Counted from the stretch's first letter, positions 1 through 10,538 are shown. The stretch: 64,000 nt of DNA from Acidovorax sp. 69 (GCF_002797445.1 NZ_PGEP01000001.1:4154501-4218500), one strand, 5' to 3'. Notes: a model not told the origin generated them from the letters alone. Numbers and translations are program-made.

Positions 1-972
1 GTGCGCCAGCAGGGCCCTGTCGCCCTGGCGCTCGCGCAGTGGTGGCAGGTAGATCGGAAAGATGCTCAACCGGTAGTACAGGTCTTCACGGAACCGGCCC
101 TCAGCCACCATGCGCTGCAGGTTGCGGTGCGTGGCAGACACCACGCGCAGATCAACATGCCGCTGGTCGGTGCTGCCCACGCGGCGGTAAGTGCCGGTCT
201 CCAGCAGGCGCAGCAGTTTGACCTGCAGCGGCAGCGGAATGTCACCCACCTCGTCCAAAAACAGCGTGCCACCGTCGGCTGCCTCTACCAACCCTGGCCG
301 GGCCTGGGTCGCGCCAGTGAACGCTCCTTTTTCGTGCCCGAACAGCTCGGACTCAAACAGCGCCTCGGGCAGGCTGGCGCAGTCCACCGGCACCAACGCT
401 CGCCGAGCCCGCGAGCTACTCTGGTGCACCGCGTGCGCCACAAGCTCCTTGCCCGTACCTGACTCGCCCATCAGCAGCACCGCAGCCCGCGAGGGCGCCA
501 CGCGCGCCACCAGACCCAGCATTTTCTGGAATGCGGGCGAACGCCCGATCAGCCCATGGGCCGAAGGCCCGTGCTGTGCAGCGACCGGCAAGGGCACCAT
601 CTTTTCGACAAAAAACCCCGGCCCGTTGTTTGCCCCCGCCACCGGTGTCAGCTCGATCTGCACATATTCCTCACCCAGCGGCGTGTGGTGCAGGTGCAGC
701 ACCCGTTCGCACCGACCCGAGTCGCGCGCCTGCGCCAAAGGGCAGGACTCGCCCGCCTGATCACAAGGCACGTTGAAACGGTGGGAGACAGCATGGCAAG
801 TGCGCCCCACCACACTGCTCTCCGAGCCGAACTGGCGACGGTAGGCCGCATTGGCCGCCAGGATGCAGTAGCCGACATCCAGCAGGATATGGGGCTCGGC
901 CAGGCTCTCCAGAAAGGACACCAGTTCAGGGGGTGGCGTGGTGGAAGGGGTCACGGCGGAACCTCGGGACAT
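1..972 (-). CDS. Sigma-54-dependent transcriptional activator, PAS + AAA+ (partial, C-terminus off the left edge)
   Basis: Enhancer-binding protein that would use ATP to open sigma-54 RNA polymerase complexes. The 324 visible codons contain an N-terminal PAS-like sensor (about residues 18-130) and a AAA+ domain with Walker A GESGTGKE (169-176), the sigma-54 contact loop GAFTGA (216-221) and Walker B GGTLFLDE (234-241). The helix-turn-helix end lies beyond the window. The sensor carries a cysteine/histidine cluster, C59-H60, H64, C70 and C77-P78, of a kind I recall from PAS activators near respiratory genes, so a redox, metal or haem signal is possible (inference). The ATG at 972 is chosen because an AAGG stands about 7 nt upstream and the PAS domain begins soon after. 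It diverges from a lone Rieske gene that has a sigma-54 promoter, its likely target. Confidence 0.93.
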   Translation of the reverse strand, partial: MSRGSAVTPSTTPPPELVSFLESLAEPHILLDVGYCILAANAAYRRQFGSESSVVGRTCHAVSHRFNVPCDQAGESCPLAQARDSGRCERVLHLHHTPLGEEYVQIELTPVAGANNGPGFFVEKMVPLPVAAQHGPSAHGLIGRSPAFQKMLGLVARVAPSRAAVLLMGESGTGKELVAHAVHQSSSRARRALVPVDCASLPEALFESELFGHEKGAFTGATQARPGLVEAADGGTLFLDEVGDIPLPLQVKLLRLLETGTYRRVGSTDQRHVDLRVVSATHRNLQRMVAEGRFREDLYYRLSIFPIYLPPLRERQGDRALLAH

Positions 973-1028
973 GCAGGGCCTTCACGATGCACCCGATCCG
1001 CCTCCTGGCGTTTGACCTATGCCATGCC

Positions 1029-1067
1029 GACTGCACTTAGTGGCAGATGGCAGTCGAACTGGCAGTT
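1029..1067. promoter_or_regulatory. Candidate activator-binding palindromes (UAS)
   Basis: Two inverted repeats lie in the divergent region: GACTGC-N15-GCAGTC (1029-1055) and AACTG-G-CAGTT (1057-1067), sharing the half-site ACTGC/CTGGCAG. They sit about 105-145 bp upstream of the sigma-54 promoter, a usual distance for enhancer sites. Binding by the adjacent activator is inferred. Confidence 0.45.
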
Positions 1068-1172
1068 TCGCTGGCGGTTCACGGGCTCGGCAGCAGTCAG
1101 CGTTGACATCGACACCGACGCAAACCGTTGAATTCAAAGACTTTTTCTGAGCGGCTCAGTGCGCACCCGCTG

Positions 1173-1187
1173 TGGCACGCCCCTTGC
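1173..1187 (+). promoter_or_regulatory. Sigma-54 (-24/-12) promoter
   Basis: TGGCACG at 1173-1179 and TTGC at 1184-1187, separated by four bases, match the sigma-54 consensus TGGCACG-N4-TTGC with correct GG/GC spacing. A start near 1199 would leave a leader of about 70 nt before the Rieske gene. Confidence 0.85.
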
Positions 1188-1271
1188 GGTAAAGCCATGC
1201 CTCAGCACGACTGTCTTGGCACTTCCCGGTGCTCCACTTCTGCCCTTCTTCACCCCTGACGAAAGCCCGCC

Positions 1272-1898
1272 ATGCCCCTCACCAGATGCTCCACGACTGC
1301 CCCTCTGATGGGCCGTGACAGCCCCCACGATACCGAGCGCCGCCAGATGGTGATGCTGACCGCCGCCGCTGGCTGCGTGGCCGCGGCTGGAGTCGCCGTG
1401 CCGCTGGTGTCCAGCTTTGCGCCCAGCGAACGCGCTCGGGCCATGGGCGCCAGCGTGGACGTAGATATCAGCGACCTGCCCCCCGGTGGCGTCAAAACTG
1501 CAGAGTGGCGTGGCAAGCCCGTGTGGATCCTGAGGCGCACCCCTGAAATGCTGGCGGGCCTCCCCCAGCAGGACGCGGCGCTGGCCGACCCGGCTTCACG
1601 CAAGGATCAACAGCCCGAATACGCGCGCAACCCGCTGCGCTCGATCCGACCCGAGGTGTTTGTCGCTGTAGGCATCTGCACCCATCTGGGTTGCTCGCCC
1701 ACCGCCGTTCCGGCAGGCACGGCCAACCCCAGCGTGGGCGACCATTGGCAAGGCGGCTTCTTTTGCCCTTGTCACGGCTCCACCTTCGACCTGGCAGGCC
1801 GTGTTTTCAAGAACAAGCCCGCGCCCACCAACTTGGAGGTTCCGCCACACCGCTATGTGTCCGACACCCAGTTGCGCATTGGGGACGATACGGTCTGA
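1272..1898 (+). CDS. Rieske iron-sulfur protein, ubiquinol-cytochrome c reductase type (orphan PetA)
   Basis: A 208-residue Rieske subunit of the bc1 type. The N-terminus has an RR-containing stretch followed by a hydrophobic segment (about 24-48), the expected Tat-type membrane anchor, then the hinge and WRGKPVWI strand (79-86). The [2Fe-2S] motifs are CTHLGC (136-141) and CPCHGS (165-170): ligands C136, H138, C165 and H168, with C141/C167 as the disulfide pair. In bc1 this protein moves electrons from ubiquinol to cytochrome c1. No cytochrome b or c1 gene is adjacent, so this is a stand-alone copy, probably a paralogue of the housekeeping PetA. Its sigma-54 promoter and divergent activator suggest conditional expression, perhaps to swap the Rieske subunit. 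Confidence 0.9.
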   Translation: MPLTRCSTTAPLMGRDSPHDTERRQMVMLTAAAGCVAAAGVAVPLVSSFAPSERARAMGASVDVDISDLPPGGVKTAEWRGKPVWILRRTPEMLAGLPQQDAALADPASRKDQQPEYARNPLRSIRPEVFVAVGICTHLGCSPTAVPAGTANPSVGDHWQGGFFCPCHGSTFDLAGRVFKNKPAPTNLEVPPHRYVSDTQLRIGDDTV

Positions 1899-2014
1899 TA
1901 CCTCCTTACCACCATCAGCGACGCACCTGTGTATCCGTGAGCAGCCGAGTCCGAATGAAACGCCGTGGCGTGCGCTCCGTTGACCCAAGTCTGCGGCCCG
2001 CAGCCCCCGTCAGA

Positions 2015-2902
2015 TCAGACCTGCGTTTGCTGCCACAGCACGTCCAGCACATGCTGGATCGCACGCTCTACCGGGCCGGTACGGTGCGCAACACCCAGGG
2101 GCCGCCAAAGCCTGGGCTGTAGTGGCAGCATGCGGATACGGGGGTCCAGTGGCGCTGCGGATAGCGCCTCGTGAGGCAACAGCGTCGCCCCGTACCCAGC
2201 GGCCACCAGGCTCTTGACGGCATCGTTGTAGTTCAGTTGGATGCGGGCCTTGGGGTGCTCGGCTGCCAACGCGAACCACTCAGTGGTCAGGCGCGACAGG
2301 CTGGTGCCTTCGTCATTCAGGATCAGCGGCTGGTGTGCCAGCCAACGGGGGGTGATCCGCCGAGGCAATGCCCATGACGACGGCACAAACGCCATGACCG
2401 GGTCCCGACGCCACTGCAACACGGTCACGCCCCGCACAGCCCCTTGAGGCAGCGCCACCAGGCCTATGTCCAGCGCCCCGCTGGCCAGCCGTGCCATGGC
2501 TTCTGGCGAGGTCAGCACCTGCACCTGCACGTCGATCCCGGGATGCTCCTCGCCCAGCACTTCCAGCGCCTGGGGCAGCAGGTGCGCAATGGCCCCCGTG
2601 GATGCGCCCAGGCGCACACGCCCGGCCAGCCCCTGAACCTGCCGTTGCACCAGATCCATCACCTCATCCGCATCCGCCAGAAGGCGCCGGGCACGCTCGA
2701 CCAGCAACTCGCCCACCCCGGACGGCTTTACCTCGCCCCGCTTTCGCACCAGCAAAGGAGCCCCCACGAGAGCCTCTAGATCTGCAATGTGCAGACTCAC
2801 CGTGGGCGGCGCCAGGTGCAAAAAGCGGGCTGCCTCGGCAAAGGAGCCCAGGTCGGAAATGGTGACCAGCGTGCGCAGCCGGTCGAGATTGAGTTCGCGC
2901 AT
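2015..2902 (-). CDS. LysR-family transcriptional regulator
   Basis: A 295-residue LysR-type regulator. The N-terminal winged helix-turn-helix spans about residues 4-62 (FAEAARFLHLAPPTVSLHI is the recognition region), followed by a two-lobe periplasmic-binding-like effector domain from about 90 to the end. It is divergent from argC with about 115 bp between starts, the classical LysR arrangement, so argC or itself is the likely target. The effector cannot be told from sequence. The start gives a normal LysR N-terminus (MRELNLDRLRTLVTI). Confidence 0.92.
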   Translation of the reverse strand: MRELNLDRLRTLVTISDLGSFAEAARFLHLAPPTVSLHIADLEALVGAPLLVRKRGEVKPSGVGELLVERARRLLADADEVMDLVQRQVQGLAGRVRLGASTGAIAHLLPQALEVLGEEHPGIDVQVQVLTSPEAMARLASGALDIGLVALPQGAVRGVTVLQWRRDPVMAFVPSSWALPRRITPRWLAHQPLILNDEGTSLSRLTTEWFALAAEHPKARIQLNYNDAVKSLVAAGYGATLLPHEALSAAPLDPRIRMLPLQPRLWRPLGVAHRTGPVERAIQHVLDVLWQQTQV

Positions 2903-3016
2903 ATCGTTCAGTAAAACTGATGTTGATGTTTGTGAAATTCAACTTTTCAAAGTTTACCTGCACAACGAAGATGGCTGCTTCCACCGCCGCCACTGGGTGG
3001 ATCTCCCTCTGATTGC

Positions 3017-3970
3017 ATGGAACCACACCCCATGACCCACCATCCGCTTGTTTTCATCGACGGCGATCAAGGCACTACCGGCCTGCAGATCCATGAGCGC
3101 CTGCGCGACCGGTCTGACCTGCGCCTGCTGACCCTGGCCGCCGACGAACGCAAAAATACCGCCCTGCGTGCCGAAGCGGTCAATGCCTGCGACATCGCCA
3201 TCCTGTGCCTGCCCGATGCCGCTGCGCGCGAGGCCGCGGCCGCCGTCGTCAACCCCGCTGTGCGCGTGATCGATGCCAGCTCGGCGCACCGCACAGACCC
3301 GCAGTGGGTGTACGGCTTTCCCGAGATGGGAGCCGCACAGTCCGCGCGCATTGCGGGGGCACACCGTGTGAGCAACCCTGGCTGCTACCCCACGGGCGCC
3401 ATCGGTTTGCTGCACCCGTTGGTAAAAGCAGGGCTGATTGGCGCCCACACACCCATCACCATCCATGCGGTGTCGGGGTATTCAGGTGGCGGGCGCGCAC
3501 GGGTGGAAGAACATGAAGGACCTGCCGAAAAATCGGCGCCTGCTTTTCAGCTGTATGGGCTGAAACTGGATCACAAACACACGCCAGAGATCGCACAACA
3601 CGCCGGCTTGTGGCAACGCCCATTTTTTCTGCCGGCGTATGGATCGTTCCGCCAGGGCATTGCGTTGACCATCCCTTTGCTTCTTTCGCATTGTCCGCCG
3701 GGCATCAGCGGCGATGATTTGCGCGCATGCCTGCAACAGCACTACGCAAACGCAGCCTGCGTGGAAGTCATGGACTCAGCACGCACAGAGTCCACAGAAC
3801 ACCTGGACCCACAGGCCATGAACGGCACCAACCAGTTGCGGCTGGGCGTTTTCAGCAACGCGCAGCACGGGCAAGTGCTGCTGACAGCCGTGTTCGACAA
3901 CCTGGGCAAGGGGGCCTCGGGGGCTGCAGTGCAGAACCTGGACCTGATGCTGGGTCAGCTTGCTGGGTAG
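3017..3970 (+). CDS. argC: N-acetyl-gamma-glutamyl-phosphate reductase, short (type 2) form
   Basis: Third step of arginine synthesis: NADPH-dependent reduction of N-acetylglutamyl phosphate to the semialdehyde. Visible features are the dinucleotide-binding start [10 protein letters not shown] (about 13-22), the catalytic cysteine in SNPGCYPTG (C123) and SGYSGGGR downstream. The 317-residue length fits the short ArgC class rather than the ~345-residue class. ATG at 3017 is used; ATG at 3032 (MTHHPLV) is equally possible and neither has a strong Shine-Dalgarno. No other arg gene is adjacent, and the gene diverges from a LysR regulator. Confidence 0.9.
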   Translation: MEPHPMTHHPLVFIDGDQGTTGLQIHERLRDRSDLRLLTLAADERKNTALRAEAVNACDIAILCLPDAAAREAAAAVVNPAVRVIDASSAHRTDPQWVYGFPEMGAAQSARIAGAHRVSNPGCYPTGAIGLLHPLVKAGLIGAHTPITIHAVSGYSGGGRARVEEHEGPAEKSAPAFQLYGLKLDHKHTPEIAQHAGLWQRPFFLPAYGSFRQGIALTIPLLLSHCPPGISGDDLRACLQQHYANAACVEVMDSARTESTEHLDPQAMNGTNQLRLGVFSNAQHGQVLLTAVFDNLGKGASGAAVQNLDLMLGQLAG

Positions 3971-4071
3971 CCCCCAACCTTCCCACCGCTTGTGAACCAC
4001 GCCGTCGCAATCGTGGGCGCAACCCTCAAAAGCGAGCGGATTCCACGCCGGTGCCAATGCGCGGCCGCAAC

Positions 4072-4097
4072 AAAAAAGGGCTCCCCAAAGGGAGCCC
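4072..4097 (-). terminator. Intrinsic terminator after the small exported protein gene
   Basis: Perfect stem GGGCTCCC/GGGAGCCC with a four-base loop, followed on the minus strand by six T. It lies about 100 bp past the stop of the gene ending at 4199. Confidence 0.85.
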
Positions 4098-4198
4098 AAT
4101 TGGCTTTGATCTCCATGCAGGCTCAAAACACTCCCCATGGCAGCTCCCCCCGCCAATGCGAGGGACCGCCACCATGGGAAGGCCCGCAAATGCGTCAA

Positions 4199-4492
4199 TT
4201 ACATGGCGCTGAATTCGCCCGAAGGGATCTGGCCGGTGCGCAGAGCTTCAGCAGCCTGGGCACGCACCGCAGCGCGGTCAGCCGTGGACTTGTAAGTCAC
4301 GACACGCGAGCCAGCAGGCTCGATGGAACGGGTCTGGGCGACCGTAGCGGCTTCAGCAGCCACTTCAGCGCGGGTGCGGCTGGTTTCAAACTTGGTGGCA
4401 AATTGCGAAGCATCGGCTTCGTCGGCTTGTGCGCCAAAAGAAGCGAAAGCGGCCACAGCGGCGATGGAGAGGAAACGTGCAGTCTTGTTCAT
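4199..4492 (-). CDS. Small exported protein, tandem copy 1
   Basis: A 97-residue protein with a clear signal peptide (MNKTARFLSIAAVAAFASFGAQA, cleavage after about residue 23). The mature ~74 residues are Ala-rich, charged and probably helical, with TRAEVAAEA and DRAAVRAQAAEALRTGQIPSGE segments that recall the DUF4148-type proteins common in Burkholderiales (tentative). It is almost identical to the next gene upstream. It ends SGEFSAM where the other copy ends SGERG. The function is unknown; the location would be periplasmic. A strong terminator follows. Confidence 0.75.
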   Translation of the reverse strand: MNKTARFLSIAAVAAFASFGAQADEADASQFATKFETSRTRAEVAAEAATVAQTRSIEPAGSRVVTYKSTADRAAVRAQAAEALRTGQIPSGEFSAM

Positions 4493-4574
4493 GGTGAAAC
4501 TCCAGTGAAATTCAAAAAATGGGGGTGAGGTACTGACAAATACGCAAACAGGGGAACAGCGGATTCAAAAAGAA

Positions 4575-4862
4575 TCAACCGCGCTCGCCCGAAGGGATCT
4601 GGCCAGTACGCACAGCGTCAGCAGCCTGGGCACGCACCGCAGCGCGGTCAGCCGTGGACTTGTAAGTCACGACACGCGAGCCAGCAGGCTCGATGGAGCG
4701 GGTCTGGGCCACGGTAGCGGCTTCAGCAGCCACTTCAGCGCGGGTGCGGTTGGTTTCAAACTTGGTGGCAAATTGCGAAGCATCGGCCTCGTCGGCCTGG
4801 GCACCAAAAGAAGCGAAAGCGGCGACAGCGGCGATGGAGAGGAAACGTGCGGTGTTGTTCAT
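4575..4862 (-). CDS. Small exported protein, tandem copy 2
   Basis: A 95-residue paralogue of the neighbouring gene: the first ~91 residues differ at only about four positions (K3N, S/N near 38, EA/DA and L/V near 83-85). The ATG at 4862 is chosen over the in-frame upstream starts because it gives the same signal peptide as copy 1. About 70 bp separate the two copies, and the DNA identity over ~280 bp is very high with mostly silent changes, so the duplication is recent or kept uniform by gene conversion. Confidence 0.75.
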   Translation of the reverse strand: MNNTARFLSIAAVAAFASFGAQADEADASQFATKFETNRTRAEVAAEAATVAQTRSIEPAGSRVVTYKSTADRAAVRAQAADAVRTGQIPSGERG

Positions 4863-5125
4863 GATGAAAATCCTTGAAGTTAAAAAAAGCGGCTCAATCA
4901 AACCGGAACGGCTGCAAAACAAAGAAGGGCTGCTGAACCGGGTTCGGTGAGTCGCCTTGCGGGTTCGGCTCATCGATGGGTTGAACTGTACGCCGATGGT
5001 GTTCAGAGAAAAACCACCGGGTCGCGAACTAACTGTTCCAGTAATAGAAACAATAGAGATCTGCGGCGGCAATCGAGAGCAGGACCATTTCTCACGCCAA
5101 AGACCCCCTGCATGTCTGGGGGTGT

Positions 5126-5152
5126 CTTGAAATGGCCATAAATACCCCTATC
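5126..5152 (+). promoter_or_regulatory. Heat-shock (sigma-32-like) promoter of groESL, overlapping a possible sigma-70 promoter
   Basis: CTTGAAA (5126-5132), 12 bp, then CCCCTATC (5145-5152) match the sigma-32 pattern CTTGAA / CCCCATNT. The same stretch can be read as sigma-70 TTGAAA (5127-5132), 16 bp, TATCAT (5149-5154). Confidence 0.75.
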
Positions 5153-5153
5153 A

Positions 5154-5180
5154 TTAGCACTCACTACAGACGAGTGCTAA
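5154..5180 (+). promoter_or_regulatory. CIRCE operator (HrcA site)
   Basis: TTAGCACTC, nine bases, GAGTGCTAA: a perfect CIRCE inverted repeat. It begins at the -10 element and lies about 90 bp before groES, so HrcA would block groESL transcription when there is no heat stress. Confidence 0.97.
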
Positions 5181-5267
5181 CAGCGCTACGGCTGTTGGAA
5201 GTTTGGTGGTGCCTGGATGTCCGGGCACTGAGTACGTCAGCTTTTTACTGAAAACAGGAGCATTGCA

Positions 5268-5558
5268 ATGAACCTTCGCCCTCTGCACGATCGCGTGATC
5301 GTCAAGCGTATCGAAAGCGAAACCACGACCGCCTCGGGCATCGTGATCCCTGACAACGCCGCTGAAAAGCCCGATCAAGGTGAAGTGCTGGCCGTCGGCC
5401 CAGGCAAGAAGAACGACAAGGGTGAAGTGCTCGCCCTGAACGTCAAGGTCGGTGACCGCGTTCTGTTCGGCAAGTACTCGGGCCAGACCGTCAAGGTCAA
5501 CGGCGACGAGCTGCTGGTCATGAAGGAAGACGATCTGTTCGCAGTCGTCGAGAAGTAA
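5268..5558 (+). CDS. groES: Co-chaperonin GroES
   Basis: The 96-residue cap of the GroEL chaperonin. It begins [16 protein letters not shown] and carries the mobile loop with [15 protein letters not shown] (about 16-30), followed by [12 protein letters not shown] and [22 protein letters not shown]. The length and the whole sequence are typical. The start has GGAG about 8 nt upstream. It is the first gene of groESL, with 93 bp to groEL, and lies behind a CIRCE and a sigma-32-like promoter. Confidence 0.98.
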   Translation: MNLRPLHDRVIVKRIESETTTASGIVIPDNAAEKPDQGEVLAVGPGKKNDKGEVLALNVKVGDRVLFGKYSGQTVKVNGDELLVMKEDDLFAVVEK

Positions 5559-5586
5559 TTCTCGCCCTCTGATTTACTCATCTTTT

Positions 5587-5630
5587 CATAGCTGCTAGCG
5601 CTTTATTTGTAAGCACTGGCAGTCAATTTG
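5587..5630. repeat. Dispersed palindromic repeat, family A
   Basis: Imperfect palindrome in the groES-groEL gap: a TAGCTGCTAGCGCTTTA arm faces TAAGCACTGGCAGTCAATT. It is one of at least eight related intergenic copies in this window. In this operon it could fold in the mRNA and affect the groES/groEL ratio (inference). Confidence 0.7.
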
Positions 5631-5642
5631 ATTCAAATTTAG

Positions 5643-7304
<1,662 letters not shown>

Positions 7305-7356
7305 TTGCCCGGCTCGCTCCTGCGCAGCGGCCTTGGCCTGCTGCGCAGACAGCCCC

Positions 7357-7393
7357 AAAAAAGCCCGCAGGCCTTACGGCCTGAGGGCTTTTT
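7357..7393 (+). terminator. groESL terminator
   Basis: AAAAAGCCC-G-CAGGCC, loop TTAC, GGCCTG-A-GGGCTTTTT: a long GC stem flanked by A and T runs about 55 bp after groEL. It could work on both strands. Confidence 0.9.
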
Positions 7394-7491
7394 CCTTTTT
7401 CGATCGGACTTCTATGAGGCTCCGCCTCTCTGTCCGACAAGTTCGGTGCACGCCTGCGACGGGCCTGCCAGGCCACAGCGCCGCCCGGGTC

Positions 7492-7791
7492 TTACTCACC
7501 GCTGGGTTGCACCCACCAGTAAATCAGCACCAGGGTGCCGATACCGGTGAGCGACAGCAGTTGCCACCAGCCAGAGCGGCCAATGTCATGCAAGCGGCGA
7601 GCCCCCACGGCCAGCGCCGGCAGCAGCAGTGCCAGCGCGGCAATGCCATAAAGCACCTGACTGATCATGGTGGCAATCACCAGCACCCCGAACTGGAACA
7701 AAGCAAACCACCAGAACTCGGAACGCGGCGCACGGCCCGAAAACCCTGCGTACTGCGCAAAGCAGCTTTTGACAGCCGAAACAAAATCCAT
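7492..7791 (-). CDS. DUF805 family small membrane protein
   Basis: A 99-residue inner-membrane protein with the DUF805 signature: an N-terminal YAGFSGRAPRSEFWWFALF (about 14-32), then two or three hydrophobic segments and ARRLHDIGRSGWWQLL before the last helix. The start at 7791 (MDFVSAV) is preferred to 7818 because GAGGGAG lies about 6 nt upstream and family members start here. The function is unknown. It converges with groEL. Confidence 0.88.
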   Translation of the reverse strand: MDFVSAVKSCFAQYAGFSGRAPRSEFWWFALFQFGVLVIATMISQVLYGIAALALLLPALAVGARRLHDIGRSGWWQLLSLTGIGTLVLIYWWVQPSGE

Positions 7792-7946
7792 AGCGAACTC
7801 CCTCTCTTGAACAATCATTGCTTGGTCACGGGGTTACCCCGCGTGGCCATGATAGGGGGGCGCTACGACAAGTCCAGCGGGCTTGGCGTGCACAGCACGC
7901 CTCGCTGTGCCGCCAATGCCACGCGACGAGGCGTCAATTGCTCTTA

Positions 7947-7990
7947 TTTTTATAGCTACCAGTGCTTACTGCACTGTCGCATCCAGCGGT
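7947..7990. repeat. Dispersed palindromic repeat, family A (degenerate copy)
   Basis: TTTTTATAGCTACCAGTGCTTA matches one arm of the family; the second arm (TGCACTG...CCAGCG) is decayed. It lies between the eda stop and the DUF805 gene. Confidence 0.5.
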
Positions 7991-8020
7991 TTTCGCTACC
8001 CATCCCGCTCCAGCGCCACC

Positions 8021-8677
8021 TCAGGCCGCCGCGCGCAGTGCCTGCGTGGCGAGTGCCAGTTGGGTGATGCGCGCCCAGTCGCCCGCACGCACCGCGTCGG
8101 CGGGCGTGAGCCAAGAGCCCCCCACACAACGCACGTTGGGCAGCGCCAGGTAGTTGGGTGCGGTGGTGTTGGTAATGCCGCCCGTGGGGCAAAAGCTCAC
8201 CTGCCCAAACGGGCTGGCCCAGGACTTGAGCAGCGGGATGCCACCCACGGCCTCGGCCGGGAAGAGCTTGAGGAACGAAAACCCGTCAGCCAGCGCCGCC
8301 ATGATCTCACTGGACGTGGCCACGCCCGGCAACAGCGGAAGGCCCAAGCCCTTGCAGGCACTGCCCACCTCAGACGTATAGCCGGGGCTCACGGCAAAGC
8401 GCGCGCCGGCCTCGCTGGCGCGGCGGGCATCGTCGGCGTTCAGCACCGTGCCCACGCCCACCACCGCCTCCGGCAGCTTGCGCGCAATGGCTTCGATGGC
8501 CGGCAGGCCCGCAGCCGTGCGCAGCGTTACTTCCAGCACTTTCACGCCACCGGCCAGCAAGGCCTCGGCCAGGGGCAGCGCGTCTTCCACGCGGTCAATC
8601 ACGATGACCGGGATGACCGGGCCGTGACTGGCGATGTCCAGCGGGCTCATGGAGGAAGAGGATGGGGTCACAGCCAT
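8021..8677 (-). CDS. eda: 2-dehydro-3-deoxy-6-phosphogluconate aldolase
   Basis: Second enzyme of the Entner-Doudoroff pathway: cleaves KDPG to pyruvate and glyceraldehyde-3-phosphate. It is a 218-residue class I aldolase with catalytic Glu in KVLEVTLRT (E49) and the Schiff-base lysine in FLKLFPAE (K137), plus CPTGGI near 163. The start ATG lies inside the end of edd: the genes overlap by 10 nt (ATGGCTGTGA), and AAGGAG in edd is the ribosome-binding site, so translation is coupled. Confidence 0.96.
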   Translation of the reverse strand: MAVTPSSSSMSPLDIASHGPVIPVIVIDRVEDALPLAEALLAGGVKVLEVTLRTAAGLPAIEAIARKLPEAVVGVGTVLNADDARRASEAGARFAVSPGYTSEVGSACKGLGLPLLPGVATSSEIMAALADGFSFLKLFPAEAVGGIPLLKSWASPFGQVSFCPTGGITNTTAPNYLALPNVRCVGGSWLTPADAVRAGDWARITQLALATQALRAAA

Positions 8678-10437
8678 GTGCAGGCTCCTTGTTCGGCACC
8701 GCCAGCATGGCGGCGAAAGTTGGTAAACAGTTCCCGGCCAAAGCCGGTGGCGGGGGGTGCGGTGTACGGTGCCGGAGTGCGTGCGGCCCAGGTGGCTTCA
8801 TCCACCAACACGTCCAGCGTGCCCGCCACGGCATCGACCCGCACGATGTCGCCGTCCAGCACCTTGGCCAGCGGGCCACCGGCCATTGCCTCGGGCGTGA
8901 CGTGGATGGCGGCGGGCACCTTGCCCGATGCGCCACTCATGCGGCCGTCTGTGACCAGTGCCACCTTGAAGCCCTGGTTCTGCAGCACGGCCAGAGGCGG
9001 CGTGAGCTTGTGCAGCTCGGGCATACCATTGGCCTGCGGCCCCTGAAAGCGCACCACGGCGACCATGTCTTGCTGCACCTCGCCCGCACTGAAGGCGGCG
9101 AGCAGGGCCTCTTGCGAATCGAATACGCGTGCGGGTGCTTCGATGATGTGGCGGTCTTCCGGCACGGCAGACACCTTGATCACCGCGCGGCCCAGTCGGC
9201 CTTGCAGCAGGCGCAGGCCACCCGTGGGCGAGAAGGGCTTGGACACCGGGCGCAGCACGCTGTCGTCGCCCGACTGCACCGGGGCACCCTGCCCGCCTGC
9301 GGCAATGCCACCGGCATTCACGCTCATTACATCGGGGTGCATGAAGCCGCCCGCCAGCAATTCGCGCAAGATCCACGCGGGGCCGCCTGCGGCCTGGAAC
9401 TGGTTCACGTCGGCATCGCCATTGGGATACACGCGGGCCAGCAACGGCACGGCGGACGACAGCTCATCAAAATCCGTCCAATCGATCAAGATGCCGGCGC
9501 TGCGCGCCACGGCAACCCAGTGGATCAGGTGGTTGGTAGAGCCCCCCGTGGCCAGCAGGGCCACCATGGCATTGACGATGCAGCGCTCGTCCACCAGCTT
9601 GCCAATGGGGGTAAAGCGGGCGCCGCGCTTATCGATGTCGAGCACCGTGCGCACGGCCTGGCGCGTGAAGGCTTCGCGCTCTTCGGTGCCGGGCGGTGCA
9701 AAGGCCGCACCGGGCACATGCAGGCCCATGGCTTCGAGCAGCATCTGGTTGCTGTTGGCCGTGCCGTAAAACGTGCAGGTGCCGGGGCTGTGGTATGCGG
9801 CCGATTCAGCTTTCAGAAGTTCGTCGCGCCCCACCAGCCCTTGCGCGTACTGCTCGCGCACCTTGGATTTATCCTTGTTCGACAGGCCTGTGCCCATGGG
9901 GCCTGCGGGCACAAACACGCAGGGCAGGTGGCCGTAGTGCAGTGCGCCGATCAACAGGCCCGGCACGATCTTGTCGCACACGCCCAGCAGCAGCGCGCCA
10001 TCGAACACGTCGTGGGACAGCGCTACCGCAGTGGCCATGGCAATGGCATCGCGGGAGAACAGCGACAACTCCATGCCGGGCGTGCCCTGCGTCACGCCGT
10101 CGCACATGGCGGGCACGCCGCCAGCCACCTGCGCCGTCGCACCGTGCTTGGCGGCTTCGTCGCGCAGGATGGCGGGGTAGCTCTGGTAAGGCTGATGGGC
10201 CGACAGCATGTCGTTGTAGGCCGTGACCACACCGATGTTGGGGGCCTTTTCGACCGTGACCTTGAACTTGTCTGCGCCGGGCAGCGCGGCATAGGCGTGG
10301 GCCAGGTTGGCGCAGCCCATGCGGTCTTGCGCGGGCTTGCGGGCGATCATGGTGTCTACGGTGTCGAGGTAGGCTGCGCGGGTGTCTGCGCTGCGCTGGA
10401 CAATGCGGTCGGTCACGCGCGCTACAACTGGATGCAT
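8668..10437 (-). CDS. edd: Phosphogluconate dehydratase
   Basis: Converts 6-phosphogluconate to KDPG, using a [4Fe-4S] cluster. The 589-residue protein shows IlvD/Edd family motifs: [41 protein letters not shown] (cluster cysteines in these two), [21 protein letters not shown] and [16 protein letters not shown]. The start at 10437 (MHPVVARV) is chosen for GGAG 6 nt upstream; longer in-frame starts lack this and would cover the divergent promoter. It is the first gene of edd-eda. A HexR-like site lies about 70 bp upstream. Confidence 0.96.
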   Translation of the reverse strand: MHPVVARVTDRIVQRSADTRAAYLDTVDTMIARKPAQDRMGCANLAHAYAALPGADKFKVTVEKAPNIGVVTAYNDMLSAHQPYQSYPAILRDEAAKHGATAQVAGGVPAMCDGVTQGTPGMELSLFSRDAIAMATAVALSHDVFDGALLLGVCDKIVPGLLIGALHYGHLPCVFVPAGPMGTGLSNKDKSKVREQYAQGLVGRDELLKAESAAYHSPGTCTFYGTANSNQMLLEAMGLHVPGAAFAPPGTEEREAFTRQAVRTVLDIDKRGARFTPIGKLVDERCIVNAMVALLATGGSTNHLIHWVAVARSAGILIDWTDFDELSSAVPLLARVYPNGDADVNQFQAAGGPAWILRELLAGGFMHPDVMSVNAGGIAAGGQGAPVQSGDDSVLRPVSKPFSPTGGLRLLQGRLGRAVIKVSAVPEDRHIIEAPARVFDSQEALLAAFSAGEVQQDMVAVVRFQGPQANGMPELHKLTPPLAVLQNQGFKVALVTDGRMSGASGKVPAAIHVTPEAMAGGPLAKVLDGDIVRVDAVAGTLDVLVDEATWAARTPAPYTAPPATGFGRELFTNFRRHAGGAEQGACTWL

Positions 10438-10508
10438 GGAAGTCTCCATCGGTGGGTGGTTCGGCCCCAGGGCGGTGTGCCTGGCGCCCGTTGTATGAGA
10501 CCCTAGAA

Positions 10509-10523
10509 TGTAACTCGATAACC
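10509..10523. promoter_or_regulatory. HexR-like operator between edd and the lactonase-like gene
   Basis: TGTAACTCGATAACC has the GTAAC...GATnAC core seen twice between pgi and zwf and resembles the known HexR consensus TGTAAT-N3-ATTACA. It is placed to control both divergent genes. Confidence 0.6.
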
Positions 10524-10538
10524 ACCCCGATTCAACCC

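Larger units (their letters stand above)
4199..4862. repeat. Direct tandem duplication of a ~280 bp gene
   Basis: The stretches 4213-4492 and 4583-4862 are nearly the same sequence in the same orientation, with roughly twenty differences by eye. The similarity stops a few codons before each stop codon, so the tails differ. Confidence 0.85.

Noticed and set aside
5101..5125. Hairpin ACCCCC/GGGGGT upstream of the groESL promoter as a terminator
   Set aside because: No T run in either direction and no transcript that needs ending there.
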